Shown here: positions 17,019 to 27,904 of the stretch, piece after piece
How positions within the stretch are numbered: the first letter of the stretch is position 1
How the letters are laid out: each line of letters begins with the position of its first letter
Source: Tepidiphilus sp. J10
GTDB lineage: Bacteria > Pseudomonadota > Gammaproteobacteria > Burkholderiales > Thiobacillaceae
Reading direction: 5' to 3'
DNA: 64,000 nt
Assembly: GCA_945897955.1 (NCBI GenBank)
Contig: CAMDGQ010000002.1
Location: forward strand, 1-64,000
Position numbers and translations under genes: made by a program
Notes under the pieces: model-generated
What the model saw: the letters and a program-made list of their open reading frames with translations, nothing else
Database searches by the model: none
Told to the model about the DNA's origin: nothing

Positions 17019-17381
17019 TCAGTACGCGATCTGCGGAATCACATCGAGAATGGCGTGGCTGTCTCGATTGACCAGCAGCACATCGGCGCCAAGAATCAGA
17101 CGCGTATAGGGATTCGGCAGATCGGGCAGACGTTTGGCCAACTCTATCGGCAATTTGCTGGGACGCTGGCCGGAATCAAGCAGATCGCCTGCCTTGGCAC
17201 GCTGCGCCGGAACCGCCCCTGTCGACACTCGCCCGCCAGCTTGCGAGTAAAAACTGGTGATCGTTTTGCGCTCCGCTTCGGAAAAACGCATCCCTTGTGC
17301 ATCGGGCGGCGCGGATGGCTTGGTAGTCGCACATCCCGCGATCAGCAAACCCGCAAAGACCAGGAAATCTCGACGTTGCAT
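17019..17381 (-). CDS. Small lipoprotein with RcnB/CigR-like C-terminus
   Basis: A 120-aa protein with a lipoprotein signal (MQRRDFLVFAGLLIAGC; lipobox LIAGC, Cys 17). The C-terminal part (LPDLPNPYTRLILGADVLLVNRDSHAILDVI) resembles the end of CigR/RcnB-type periplasmic proteins. ATG 17381 has a GGGGG-type ribosome-binding site; a longer frame reaching 17510 lacks one and would put the signal peptide internally. It lies upstream of flhB but separated by 185 bp. Function unknown; the family assignment is tentative. Confidence 0.65.
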   Translation of the reverse strand: MQRRDFLVFAGLLIAGCATTKPSAPPDAQGMRFSEAERKTITSFYSQAGGRVSTGAVPAQRAKAGDLLDSGQRPSKLPIELAKRLPDLPNPYTRLILGADVLLVNRDSHAILDVIPQIAY

Positions 17382-17818
17382 GACTACCCCCTCTGGAGAC
17401 ATGGACAAGAGGATGTTATGTACCAAATCGATCACCGAGAAACTTTGAGGTGTATCAATAAGATCGAGAAAAGATGCCGATGCGGACCCGTAGCCTGGTT
17501 CAGTCGCCAACGGAAAGTTGGTGCGGCCGGTTGAAAGTCGGCAGGCTGAACGGCAGGTTTCTTGCTACCCGGCGCGTGGCCATGGTTCAAGTCATAGATT
17601 TGCCTGAGATTCTGCAACCAGGAGAAATTGCACTCGACGCCGGGCTGCGTTAAACCTTGAAACAGCAGCAAGGCAGGAAAACCGCCAAACGGGGCAGCCT
17701 GCGGAATCCCCAGTTCAGAGCCAAGTTCACGCGCCAGCGTGGCATGCTTTTCAGTGGCTGCCTGGCTGCATTTCCCGGATTTCGCCACATGGTCGCTGCG
17801 CGTTAACCCAGAAATAAA
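17382..17818. other. Gap of about 440 bp without a convincing gene
   Basis: This stretch lies between the lipoprotein gene and the tRNA-Thr terminator. One minus-strand open frame (17432-17788, GTG start, 118 codons) spans most of it. Its product has uneven composition, ends in a basic tail and matches no recognised family, and it has no ribosome-binding site. It could be a remnant of a lost gene. The right part should hold the promoter of the lipoprotein gene. No inverted repeats or mobile-element ends were seen. Confidence 0.35.
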
Positions 17819-17842
17819 AAGGCCACCCCGAAGAGGTGGCCT
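17815..17842 (-). terminator. Intrinsic terminator downstream of tRNA-Thr
   Basis: On the minus strand an 8-bp stem AGGCCACC / GGTGGCCT with a seven-base loop is followed by TTTTTA. It starts 13 bases after the CCA end of tRNA-Thr and may also end the petABC-sspAB transcript. Confidence 0.85.
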
Positions 17843-17855
17843 GAATTGATGTATC

Positions 17856-17931
17856 TGGTGCCGACACCCGGATTCGAACTGGGGACCTACCGCTTACAAG
17901 GCGGTTGCTCTACCAACTGAGCTATGTCGGC
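17856..17931 (-). tRNA. tRNA-Thr (anticodon TGT)
   Basis: On the minus strand: acceptor stem GCCGACA/TGTCGGC, D arm TAGCTCAGTTGGTAGAGC, anticodon stem ACCGC/GCGGT with loop CTTGTAA (anticodon TGT), T arm CCCAG-TTCGAAT-CCGGG with one weaker pair, and an encoded ACCA. It is 76 nt long. It lies 31 bp downstream of sspB on the same strand. Confidence 0.94.
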
Positions 17932-17962
17932 AAGGCGGTTGCTGCTTGCAACCGTTTTTCAT

Positions 17963-18394
17963 TCATTTCACTACTTTCAGCTGCGGCCTTCCTCTGGGAG
18001 GTTGCGGAGTATCGCCTTGATCGGTTTGCTGACCCGAACCATCCGACGCTTCTGACATACCCGCTTCGTGCTCGATGGATGGACCAAGGTTATCGAACGC
18101 CATGCCCTCGCCTGTTTCACGCGCGTAGATTGCGATGACATTGCCGACGGGTATTTCAATCGAATGCGACATTCCGCCAAACCGGGCTGAAAAGGTAACC
18201 CAATCGCCATCCATATGAATATTGCGCACAGCGCTTGGACCTACATTGAGCACGATCTGCCCCTCCTTGACATAGGCTTGAGGCACTCGTGTCTGTTTGT
18301 CCACGCGAACTGTCAGATACGGAGTATGGCCGCTGTCGACGCACCACTCGTAAAGCGCGCGGAGAAAGTAGGGTTGCTGCGAAAGCGCGCTCAT
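17963..18394 (-). CDS. sspB: ClpXP protease specificity-enhancing factor SspB
   Basis: A 143-aa protein with the SspB core (PYFLRALYEWCVDSGHTPYL, VPQAYVKEGQIVLNVGPSAV, FSARFGG, IPVGNVIAIYARE). A disordered acidic linker leads to a short C-terminal ClpX-binding tail (GRPQLKVVK). SspB delivers ssrA-tagged proteins to ClpXP. It lies 10 bp after sspA; the pair is usually co-transcribed, here behind the bc1 genes. Confidence 0.95.
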   Translation of the reverse strand: MSALSQQPYFLRALYEWCVDSGHTPYLTVRVDKQTRVPQAYVKEGQIVLNVGPSAVRNIHMDGDWVTFSARFGGMSHSIEIPVGNVIAIYARETGEGMAFDNLGPSIEHEAGMSEASDGSGQQTDQGDTPQPPRGRPQLKVVK

Positions 18395-18404
18395 GGGCGG
18401 TCAC

Positions 18405-19004
18405 TCACTTGCGCATGGCCTTTTCGATTGGCGTAAGCGCCTCGATGAAGGCCGGGCGAGTGAACAGGCGCTCGGCATACTTCAGCAATGGCGTGGCCTG
18501 TTTGGGCAACTGAATGCCGTAGTGATTGAGCCGCCACAACAGCGGCGCAATAGCCACATCCAGCATCGAATAATCGTCACCCAGCATGTATTTCTGCTTG
18601 TTGAAGATCGGGGCGATCTGGGTCAGATTGTCGCGCACAATCATGCGCGCCTTTTCCGCCGCCTTCGGCGTGCCGTTGACGATGTCGTAGAGGTGCGAAA
18701 AAAGATCACGCTCGAAGTTGTGCAGGAACAGTCGAGCGCGTGCCCGCATGACCGGGTCGGCGGGCATGAGTTGCGGGTGCGGAAAGCGTTCGTCGATGTA
18801 CTCGTTGATGATGTTGGACTCATACAGGGTCAACTCGCGCTCGACCAGAATCGGGAGCTGGCTGTAGGGGTTCATCGCGGCGATTTCATCCGCTTTTTCG
18901 GCGGGATCGATATCCTTGATCTCGAAGTCCATGCCCTTTTCGAAAAGGACAATGCGGCAGCGCTGACTGAACGGACAGGCGGTGCCTGAATAGAGAATCA
19001 TCAT
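18405..19004 (-). CDS. sspA: Stringent starvation protein A
   Basis: A 199-aa GST-fold protein. The N-terminal thioredoxin-like domain (SGTACPFSQRCRIVLFEKG, YSQLPILVERELTLYESNII) and C-terminal helical domain are complete. SspA binds RNA polymerase and acts in stationary phase. Located 17 bp downstream of petC, a gene order common in betaproteobacteria. Confidence 0.95.
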   Translation of the reverse strand: MMILYSGTACPFSQRCRIVLFEKGMDFEIKDIDPAEKADEIAAMNPYSQLPILVERELTLYESNIINEYIDERFPHPQLMPADPVMRARARLFLHNFERDLFSHLYDIVNGTPKAAEKARMIVRDNLTQIAPIFNKQKYMLGDDYSMLDVAIAPLLWRLNHYGIQLPKQATPLLKYAERLFTRPAFIEALTPIEKAMRK

Positions 19005-19021
19005 GATGGGTTACCGCGTGC

Positions 19022-19753
19022 TTAATGCACGTCCTTCCAGAATTCCTTCTTGAGATAGAAGGCGACTACATAAAAGATGCCGAGAAACAGCAGCACGGCG
19101 AGACCGATCTGCATGCGATCGCCCTTGGCGGGCTCTCCCATCCAGTTCAGGTAATTAGTCAGGTCACCCACCAATGCGTCGTATTCGGACTGGGTGAGTT
19201 TTCCCGGCTTGACCAGTTGCAGGTGGTCGACGACATGATGTTCCTTGCCGTCTTCGCTCTTTTCGGTGCGATAGACCGGTGCAAGCTGTCCTTGCAGTTC
19301 ATGCAGCACATGCGGCATGCCGACCTTGTCGAAGACGGTATTGTTCCAGCCGGTCGGGCGCGTATCGTCGCGATAGAAACTGCGCAGATAGGTGTAAACC
19401 CAGTCGGCGCCGCGCGAGCGGGTAATCACCGACAAATCCGGCGGTGGCGCACCGAACCAGGCCTTGGCATCGGCGGTACGCATGGCAATGGACATGGTTT
19501 CGCCAGGCTTGTCGGCGGCGTAGAGCAAATGCTCCTTGATTTGCGCCTCGGTCAGACCGACATCCTGCATGCGGTTGTATCGCATGTAGCCGGCGCTGTG
19601 GCAATTGAGGCAGTAATTGACGAACACGCGCGCACCGCGTTGAAGTGACTCCTGATCATTCAGATTGACCGGGGCATGATCCAGATGGATGGCGGCGCCG
19701 GAGGCCATGGCCAGCGTGGGCAGGGCCAGGAGCATGAAGAACAGCTTTTTCAT
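19022..19753 (-). CDS. petC: Ubiquinol-cytochrome c reductase, cytochrome c1 subunit
   Basis: A 243-aa protein with a signal peptide (LFFMLLALPTLAMA), the haem c site C48-L-N-C51-H52, the axial-Met region near SIAMRTADAK and a single C-terminal membrane anchor (IGLAVLLFLGIFYVVAFYL). Transfers electrons from the Rieske centre to soluble cytochrome c. Start overlaps the petB stop by four bases. Confidence 0.96.
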   Translation of the reverse strand: MKKLFFMLLALPTLAMASGAAIHLDHAPVNLNDQESLQRGARVFVNYCLNCHSAGYMRYNRMQDVGLTEAQIKEHLLYAADKPGETMSIAMRTADAKAWFGAPPPDLSVITRSRGADWVYTYLRSFYRDDTRPTGWNNTVFDKVGMPHVLHELQGQLAPVYRTEKSEDGKEHHVVDHLQLVKPGKLTQSEYDALVGDLTNYLNWMGEPAKGDRMQIGLAVLLFLGIFYVVAFYLKKEFWKDVH

Positions 19754-20973
19754 TGGGTCACCCTTTCCGGAACCGGCTTGGTCGAATCATTCCTGGTGTA
19801 CCAGGGCATCAGCAGGAAGAATGCGAAATAAACCACCGACAGTATTTGCGAGATCAAGGTGTAAAGCGGGGTGGCGGGCAGAACGCCAAGAATGCCGAGA
19901 CCGATGAAGGCAATCACGAACAGCGTCAGCGCGATCTTGAATTTCGGGCCGCGATAGCGGATCGACTTGACCGGCGACTTGTCCAGCCAGGGCAAGGCAA
20001 AGAAGATCATTACCGCGATGCCCATCGCCGCGACACCCGGGAACTGGGAACCGAAGATCGGCGGGATCGCGCGCAGAATCGCGTAATACGGCGTGAAGTA
20101 CCAAACCGGCGCAATATGCTCAGGCGTCTTCAGCGAGTCGGCCGGAATAAAGTTGTTGGCTTCCAGGAAGTAGCCGCCCATTTCCGGCGCGAAGAACACC
20201 ACAGCGGCAAATACCATCAGGAAAACCACGGTTCCTAGAATGTCCTTGACCGTGTAATACGGGTGAAACGGGATGCCATCGAGCGGGTGACCATCCGCGC
20301 CCTTCAGTTTCTTGATTTCAACGCCATCAGGATTGTTGGAACCCACTTCATGCAGCGCCACCAGGTGAGCGACAACGAGGCCGAGCAGGGCCAGCGGCAG
20401 TGCGATGACATGGAAGGCAAAGAAGCGGTTCAACGTGGCGTCACCGATGACATAGTCGCCGCGTATCCACTCCGACAGCGCGCCACCGATGAAAGGTACG
20501 GCAGAGAACAGATTGATGATGACCTGGGCACCCCAGTAGGACATCTGGCCCCACGGCAGCAGATAACCCATGAAGGCTTCGCCCATCAGAACCAGATAGA
20601 TGATCACGCCGAACACCCAGATCAGTTCGCGCGGCTGGCGATAGGAGCCGTAGATCAGCCCACGGAACATGTGCAGGTAAACCACGACGAAGAACATCGA
20701 GGCGCCGGTGGAGTGGATATAGCGGATCAGCCAGCCGTAATCGACGTCGCGCATGATGTACTCGACGGAAGCGAAGGCCAGGGCTGCGTCCGGCTTGTAA
20801 TGCATGGTCAGGAAGATGCCGGAAACGATCTGGATGACCAGCACCAGCAGCGCCAGCGATCCGAAGAAGTACCAGAAATTGAAATTTTTTGGCGCGAAGT
20901 ACTCTGACAGATGCGCCTTGTAGGTGGACGTGAGCGGGAATCGCTCATCGACCCAGTTGAGTAACTTTTGCAT
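19750..20973 (-). CDS. petB: Ubiquinol-cytochrome c reductase, cytochrome b subunit
   Basis: A 407-aa polytopic protein with about eight membrane helices. The haem b histidines lie in the second and fourth helices (YIHSTGAS, FAFHVIALPLALL). The Qo-site PEWY-type motif is read here as PVWY within PEHIAPVWYFTPYY, and the mid-loop has GAPFxG-like MPFIGGALSEW-type residues (VPFIGGALSEWIRG). Core quinol-oxidising subunit. Lies between petA and petC. Confidence 0.96.
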   Translation of the reverse strand: MQKLLNWVDERFPLTSTYKAHLSEYFAPKNFNFWYFFGSLALLVLVIQIVSGIFLTMHYKPDAALAFASVEYIMRDVDYGWLIRYIHSTGASMFFVVVYLHMFRGLIYGSYRQPRELIWVFGVIIYLVLMGEAFMGYLLPWGQMSYWGAQVIINLFSAVPFIGGALSEWIRGDYVIGDATLNRFFAFHVIALPLALLGLVVAHLVALHEVGSNNPDGVEIKKLKGADGHPLDGIPFHPYYTVKDILGTVVFLMVFAAVVFFAPEMGGYFLEANNFIPADSLKTPEHIAPVWYFTPYYAILRAIPPIFGSQFPGVAAMGIAVMIFFALPWLDKSPVKSIRYRGPKFKIALTLFVIAFIGLGILGVLPATPLYTLISQILSVVYFAFFLLMPWYTRNDSTKPVPERVTQ

Positions 20974-20994
20974 GCTCTAAATCTCCCGTCGCTA

Positions 20995-21594
20995 TCAGGC
21001 GGCCGCGCCCTGGTCGTCGCCAATAAGCACCCGGGTATCGGACAGGTACTTGTGGGGCGGGATAACCAGATTGGTCGGGGCCGGAGAACCGTTGAAAACA
21101 CGCGCCGCCAGATCGAACCTGGAGCCATGGCAAGGACAGAACCAGCCACCTACCCAGTCCGGCCCGAGGTCGGCGGGAGCGACTTCACTCCGATAGGAGG
21201 GCGAACAGCCGAGGTGGGTGCAGATGCCGACCACGATCAGGTATTGCGGTTTGATCGAGCGCGTCGGGTTTTTGCAATATTCGGGCTGCTGGCTGGTGTT
21301 CTCTGATGCAGAGTCGGTCAGTTTGGGGTCGTTCTTGGAAAGTGAATCCAGCATTTCCTTGGTGCGATTGACAACCCAGACCGGCTTGCCACGCCACTCG
21401 ACGGCCAACTGCATGCCGGGTTCAACCTTGCTCAGATCGACTTCGATCGGAGCACCGGCAGCCTTGGCGCGCGCGCTGGGCAACATGCTCATGACAAACG
21501 GGGTTACCACCCCGAGAGCCGCAACACCCCCGACTGCGGAGGTCATCGTCACCAAAAATCGGCGTTTGGAAGGGTCAACGCTCAAGTTGCTCAT
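20995..21594 (-). CDS. petA: Ubiquinol-cytochrome c reductase, Rieske iron-sulfur subunit
   Basis: A 199-aa protein. A Tat-like N-terminus (SKRRFLVTMTSAVGGVAALG) acts as membrane anchor. The [2Fe-2S] ligands are in CTHLGC and CPCHGS. The start at 21594 (MSNLSVDPSKRRF) has an AGGACAG ribosome-binding site. First gene of petABC-sspAB; a divergent HtrA gene lies 204 bp away, so both promoters share that space. Confidence 0.96.
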   Translation of the reverse strand: MSNLSVDPSKRRFLVTMTSAVGGVAALGVVTPFVMSMLPSARAKAAGAPIEVDLSKVEPGMQLAVEWRGKPVWVVNRTKEMLDSLSKNDPKLTDSASENTSQQPEYCKNPTRSIKPQYLIVVGICTHLGCSPSYRSEVAPADLGPDWVGGWFCPCHGSRFDLAARVFNGSPAPTNLVIPPHKYLSDTRVLIGDDQGAAA

Positions 21595-21798
21595 AACATC
21601 TGTCCTGCCTGTGGGAATAAATTCATGTACTTGCCTATTCGGCATACGCCGGTAAATCAGACATTCCGGTCGAATACACAACTTAGCCAGATAAACAAAA
21701 GCCGGCATTTTACAGACAAAAGTCATCAGACTTAAAGCCTGACAGGCGGATTAAACGCCTGAGCTAGAATTCTCGTATCCCGATTACGCCCTTTTCCG

Positions 21799-22968
21799 AT
21801 GTCCATGTACAAGATCTGGCTCCTCTTTGCCCAAACTGTAGCTGCCCTCGCAGTGGTTGCGGCTGCGCTGTTTGCGCTGGATCGCGTGGCACCGGGATTG
21901 CTGCCGTTCGATGGAGATGCGGTCACCATTCGGGAAGTGGCGAATGGCGGATCGGCGCGTCCCATCTCGACCTACGCCGACGCGGCAAAAAAATCGCAGC
22001 CCTCTGTTGTCAATGTTTCCACCAGCAAACAGGTTCGCGCCCAGCGCAATCCCTTGATGGACGATCCCGTATTCCGCCGTTTCTTTGGCGATCGTTTCTC
22101 GACCGACAATCGACCGCAGCGCGTGTCCAACCTGGGCTCCGGGGTCATCGTCAGCGAAGATGGCTTCATCCTGACCAACCATCATGTAGTCGAAGCCGCT
22201 GACGAGATTCAGGTTGCGCTTTCCGATGGCATAACGCTGGATGCGGAAGTTGTCGGCACCGATCCGGAAACCGATTTAGCCGTGCTGAAGGTCAAACGCA
22301 AGGCGTTGCCGGCAATCACCTTCGCCAAACCGGAGAACCAACGGGTGGGAGATGTGGTTCTGGCAATAGGAAATCCGTTCGGCGTCGGCCAGACGGTCAC
22401 GATGGGCATCATTTCAGCGCTTGGGCGCAGTCATCTGGGCATCAACACGATCGAGAACTACATCCAGACCGATGCCGCAATCAACCCCGGAAATTCCGGT
22501 GGCGCGCTGGTCGATGGCGCCGGCAACCTGGTCGGAGTCAACACCGCCATCTTCTCCCGCTCCGGCGGCAATCTCGGCATAGGCTTCGCCATCCCGATTT
22601 CCATCGTGCGACAGGTCATGCACGAAATCATTTCGCACGGTGCGGTCACGCGCGGCTGGGTTGGCATCGAAGTTCAGGAAATCACGCCGGAAATCGCCGA
22701 GTCCTTCGCGCTGAAATCGACGATCGGCGCACTCATTGCCGGCGTCCTGCGCAACGGCCCGGCCGATCGAGCCGGTATTCGTCCGGGAGACATACTGATC
22801 GCCGTCGGTGGGAAACCCGTAACCGATTCGTCCTCCTTGCTCAATCTGATTGCAGCATTGCCGCCGGGCAAGGTTGTCCAGCTTCGCATGCAGCGCGAGC
22901 AGACCGAGATGCAACTGATGGTGACGGTGGAAAAGCGCCCGCCGATGCGGCAAAGCGCGCAGGAATAG
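21799..22968 (+). CDS. DegS/AlgW-like HtrA serine protease
   Basis: A 389-aa protein with one N-terminal membrane helix (LLFAQTVAALAVVAAALFAL), a trypsin-like domain with His129 (TNHHVV), Asp159 (ETDLAVLKV) and Ser233 (NPGNSGGAL), and a single PDZ domain (LIAGVLRNGPADRAGIRPGD). One PDZ and a non-cleaved anchor indicate DegS/AlgW type rather than DegP. It works in the periplasm in envelope stress sensing or protein quality control. Monocistronic or weakly linked to the signalling operon that begins 104 bp downstream. Confidence 0.92.
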   Translation: MSMYKIWLLFAQTVAALAVVAAALFALDRVAPGLLPFDGDAVTIREVANGGSARPISTYADAAKKSQPSVVNVSTSKQVRAQRNPLMDDPVFRRFFGDRFSTDNRPQRVSNLGSGVIVSEDGFILTNHHVVEAADEIQVALSDGITLDAEVVGTDPETDLAVLKVKRKALPAITFAKPENQRVGDVVLAIGNPFGVGQTVTMGIISALGRSHLGINTIENYIQTDAAINPGNSGGALVDGAGNLVGVNTAIFSRSGGNLGIGFAIPISIVRQVMHEIISHGAVTRGWVGIEVQEITPEIAESFALKSTIGALIAGVLRNGPADRAGIRPGDILIAVGGKPVTDSSSLLNLIAALPPGKVVQLRMQREQTEMQLMVTVEKRPPMRQSAQE

Positions 22969-23072
22969 GCACGACGCAGGGTTGTCCGGCGAAGCTACCG
23001 GCCGGTCAAGACCGGGCATCTCAAGTTTTTCGGCATGTGTCCGATAAGCATGTCTGTCGCAGGGAGGCCCTT

Positions 23073-24137
23073 ATGCAGATCGTGATCGTCGATGACAACC
23101 CGGTAAATCTGAAGCTCATGGAGAGCCTGGTGAAGCGGGCAAACGTCGACTACCAGCCGCTGACATTCCAGGATTCGGCCAAGGGGCTGGAATGGTGCCT
23201 GAGCAACGTCATAGATTTGCTTATTGTCGATTACATGATGCCGTCGCCGGATGGGCTGGAGTTCATCCGCAGATACCGCGAACACCCCGAGAACGCGGAC
23301 ATTCCGGTTCTGATGATTACAGCCGACCATGAGAAGGAAACCCGCTACGCTGCACTGGAAACCGGCGCCAACGACTTCCTGACCAAGCCGATAGACAACG
23401 CGGAATTCCGAGCCCGCCTGCGCAACATGATCTCGTTGCGGCGGAGCCAGAAAGCGCTCGCCGACAGAGCCGCATGGCTGGCCGAGAAAGTGGCCGAGGC
23501 GACCAGCGAGATTCTCGACCGGGAGCACGAAATGATTACGCGGTTGTCACGCGCGGCTGAATTTCGTGACCCTGAAACCGGCGCGCATATCCAGCGCATG
23601 TCCAATTATTCCCAGGTCATTGCGGATCAACTGGGCCTGCCGCGCGAGGAGCAGGAACTCATTCTGCGCGCGGCGCCGATGCACGATGTCGGCAAGATCG
23701 CCATTCCCGACAATATCCTGCTCAAGCCGGGCAAGCTTGATGAGACCGAATTCGCGATCATGAAAACGCATGCTGAAAAAGGCTACGAAATCCTCCGTGG
23801 CAGTCGATCCAGTCTGCTCGACATCGCCGCCATGATCGCCCGCAGCCATCATGAAAAATTCGACGGCAGCGGCTACCCGCTGGGACTCGCTGGCGAGGCA
23901 ATTCCTCTGTACGGACGTATCGTCGCCGTGGCCGACGTATTCGATGCGCTGACTACCGAGCGGCCGTACAAAAAACCCTGGGCGATCGAAGACGCCATGG
24001 ATTTTCTTTTTACCAATGCCGGCACACATTTCGACCCACTCTGTGTTGCCGCCTTCATCGCCCGCATCAAGGACGTACTGGCCATCCGCGCCAGCTATCA
24101 GGATCACGCCCCGCACATGTCCCACCTGGACGACTGA
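23073..24137 (+). CDS. Response regulator with HD-GYP cyclic-di-GMP phosphodiesterase domain
   Basis: A 354-aa RpfG-type protein. The receiver domain (residues 1-120; IVDDNPVNLKLM, acidic Asp in LLIVDYMMPSPDGLEF, Lys in TKPIDNAEF) is joined by a helical linker to an HD-GYP domain. Catalytic signatures are intact: HDVGKIAIPD, HHEKFDGSGYP, VADVFDALTTERPYKKPW. It should hydrolyse cyclic-di-GMP on phosphorylation. The ATG at 23073 has a strong AGGGAGG site. First gene of a five-gene operon; the next gene starts 2 bp downstream. Confidence 0.95.
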   Translation: MQIVIVDDNPVNLKLMESLVKRANVDYQPLTFQDSAKGLEWCLSNVIDLLIVDYMMPSPDGLEFIRRYREHPENADIPVLMITADHEKETRYAALETGANDFLTKPIDNAEFRARLRNMISLRRSQKALADRAAWLAEKVAEATSEILDREHEMITRLSRAAEFRDPETGAHIQRMSNYSQVIADQLGLPREEQELILRAAPMHDVGKIAIPDNILLKPGKLDETEFAIMKTHAEKGYEILRGSRSSLLDIAAMIARSHHEKFDGSGYPLGLAGEAIPLYGRIVAVADVFDALTTERPYKKPWAIEDAMDFLFTNAGTHFDPLCVAAFIARIKDVLAIRASYQDHAPHMSHLDD

Positions 24138-24139
24138 CC

Positions 24140-24982
24140 GTGCATGCCATGTGGTCATTACAACCGCGCAACCTGGTCTGGCTGCTATTGTCTGCCCTGC
24201 TTTCCGTCCAGGCCCTGGCAGCCAGCCAGACGTTCACGCTATCCGTGGTACCGCAATTCACCCCGGTCGATATCGGGCTGCGCTGGAAGCCATTGCTGGA
24301 GCGGCTGGAAGCGGAAACCGGCTATGGTTTCCAGTTGCGCCTGTTCGACAGGATTCCCAAGTTCGAATCCGATTTCGAATCCGGCGCGCCCGACCTGGTT
24401 TACCTCAATCCGTATCACATGGTCATGGCCGCGAAGTCACGCGGTTACATTCCACTGGTGCGAGGCGCTGATCAACTCACTGGCATTCTGGTCGTCCAGA
24501 GCAACAGCCCGTTCAAACATCTGAGCGATCTGAACGGCAAGAAAATAGCATTTCCGGCACCCAACGCATTCGGCGCATCGTTGTATATGCGTGCGCTGTT
24601 GAAAGAAAAGGCCGGAATTGATTTTTCGGCCGACTATGTCGGTACGCACCAGAATGTTTATCGCCATGTGGTGATTGGCGATGCCGCCGCTGGTGGCGGC
24701 ATCCAATCCTCGCTCGAAAAGGAACCTTCCGCACTACGAACCCGCCTGCGGGTGATCTACACCGCTCCGGGCACGGCGTCTCACCCGATCGCCGCGCACC
24801 CGAGACTGCCGCAATCGGCACGCGAAAGAATCACTGCGGCATTCCTCAGGATCGACGCCGAGCCCGGCGGACGCAAACTGCTTGCCGAAGTGGAACTCGA
24901 CAGGATCGTCACCGCCGACTACGCGCGCGACTACCAGCCGCTGGAAAACCTGAGGTTAGACGCTCACGCAGCCAGCAAATAG
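24140..24982 (+). CDS. PhnD-type periplasmic substrate-binding protein, probable sensor partner
   Basis: A 280-aa protein with a signal peptide (LVWLLLSALLSVQALAAS). The PhnD-like binding fold has VVPQFTPVDIGLRWKPLLER, DLVYLNPYHMVMAAKSRGY and LNGKKIAFPAPNAFGASLYM. There is no ABC permease or ATPase nearby. It lies directly before a membrane histidine kinase (3-bp gap), so it likely senses a small oxyanion or phosphonate-type ligand for that kinase. Start is GTG at 24140 or ATG at 24149. Confidence 0.85.
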   Translation: MHAMWSLQPRNLVWLLLSALLSVQALAASQTFTLSVVPQFTPVDIGLRWKPLLERLEAETGYGFQLRLFDRIPKFESDFESGAPDLVYLNPYHMVMAAKSRGYIPLVRGADQLTGILVVQSNSPFKHLSDLNGKKIAFPAPNAFGASLYMRALLKEKAGIDFSADYVGTHQNVYRHVVIGDAAAGGGIQSSLEKEPSALRTRLRVIYTAPGTASHPIAAHPRLPQSARERITAAFLRIDAEPGGRKLLAEVELDRIVTADYARDYQPLENLRLDAHAASK

Positions 24983-24985
24983 ACG

Positions 24986-27343
<2,358 letters not shown>

Positions 27344-27358
27344 TCAGAGGCAAATCGG

Positions 27359-27901
27359 ATGAAGGGCCTGTTGTTTACCGAATTCATGGAGATGGTCGAA
27401 ACGACCTGGTCGTTCGACATGGCCGACGCCATTCTCGCCCGCTCGAAGGTCGCATCGGGCGGCGCATACACCTCGATAGGCACCTATCCGCATTCGGAAA
27501 TGACCGCGCTGATCGAAGCCCTGTCGATAGAATCGCAAACTCCGGCATCCGATCTGGTTCGCGCCTTCGGCAGGCATCTGTTCGGCCGATTCACGGTTGC
27601 CTACCCACGCATCCTGACCGGCATGGATGACAGCTTTCAGTTCCTCGGCGGCATTGAAACCCTCATTCATGCCGAAGTTCGCAAGCTTTATCCGGACGCC
27701 GAACTGCCCACCTTTGAAACCGAGTTCTCTCCCGGGCGCCTGACTCTCACCTATTTTTCCGATCATCCGTTTGCCGAACTTGCGCAGGGATTGATCGAAG
27801 GCTGCCTGTCGCATTTCGGCGATAGCGTCGAGTTGCAACGAGCGCCCACGCCACACCTGCCTGGTGCTCAGGCCCGATTCATTCTCACCCGAACGGCTTG
27901 A
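27359..27901 (+). CDS. H-NOX haem nitric oxide/oxygen-binding sensor protein
   Basis: A 180-aa stand-alone H-NOX protein. Diagnostic features are MKGLLFTEFMEMV, GAYTSIGTYPHSEM, AFGRHLFGRF, the proximal haem ligand His104 in IHAEVRKLYPDAELP, and GLIEGCLSHFGD. The haem-propionate motif YxSxR reads Y132-F-S134-D-H136, so the usual Arg is His. H-NOX proteins bind NO and switch a partner histidine kinase. It sits between two hybrid kinases, with an AGAGG site before its ATG and a 3-bp gap to the soluble kinase, its likely partner. Confidence 0.93.
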   Translation: MKGLLFTEFMEMVETTWSFDMADAILARSKVASGGAYTSIGTYPHSEMTALIEALSIESQTPASDLVRAFGRHLFGRFTVAYPRILTGMDDSFQFLGGIETLIHAEVRKLYPDAELPTFETEFSPGRLTLTYFSDHPFAELAQGLIEGCLSHFGDSVELQRAPTPHLPGAQARFILTRTA

Positions 27902-27904
27902 ACC

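Noticed and set aside
17432-17788. Minus-strand frame of 118 codons between the lipoprotein and tRNA-Thr
   Set aside because: GTG start, no ribosome-binding site, mixed composition and no recognised family. Kept only as part of the described gap.
24140-24982. Phosphonate ABC transporter component
   Set aside because: No phnC or phnE gene is adjacent, and the gene is embedded in a signalling operon, so a sensor role fits better.
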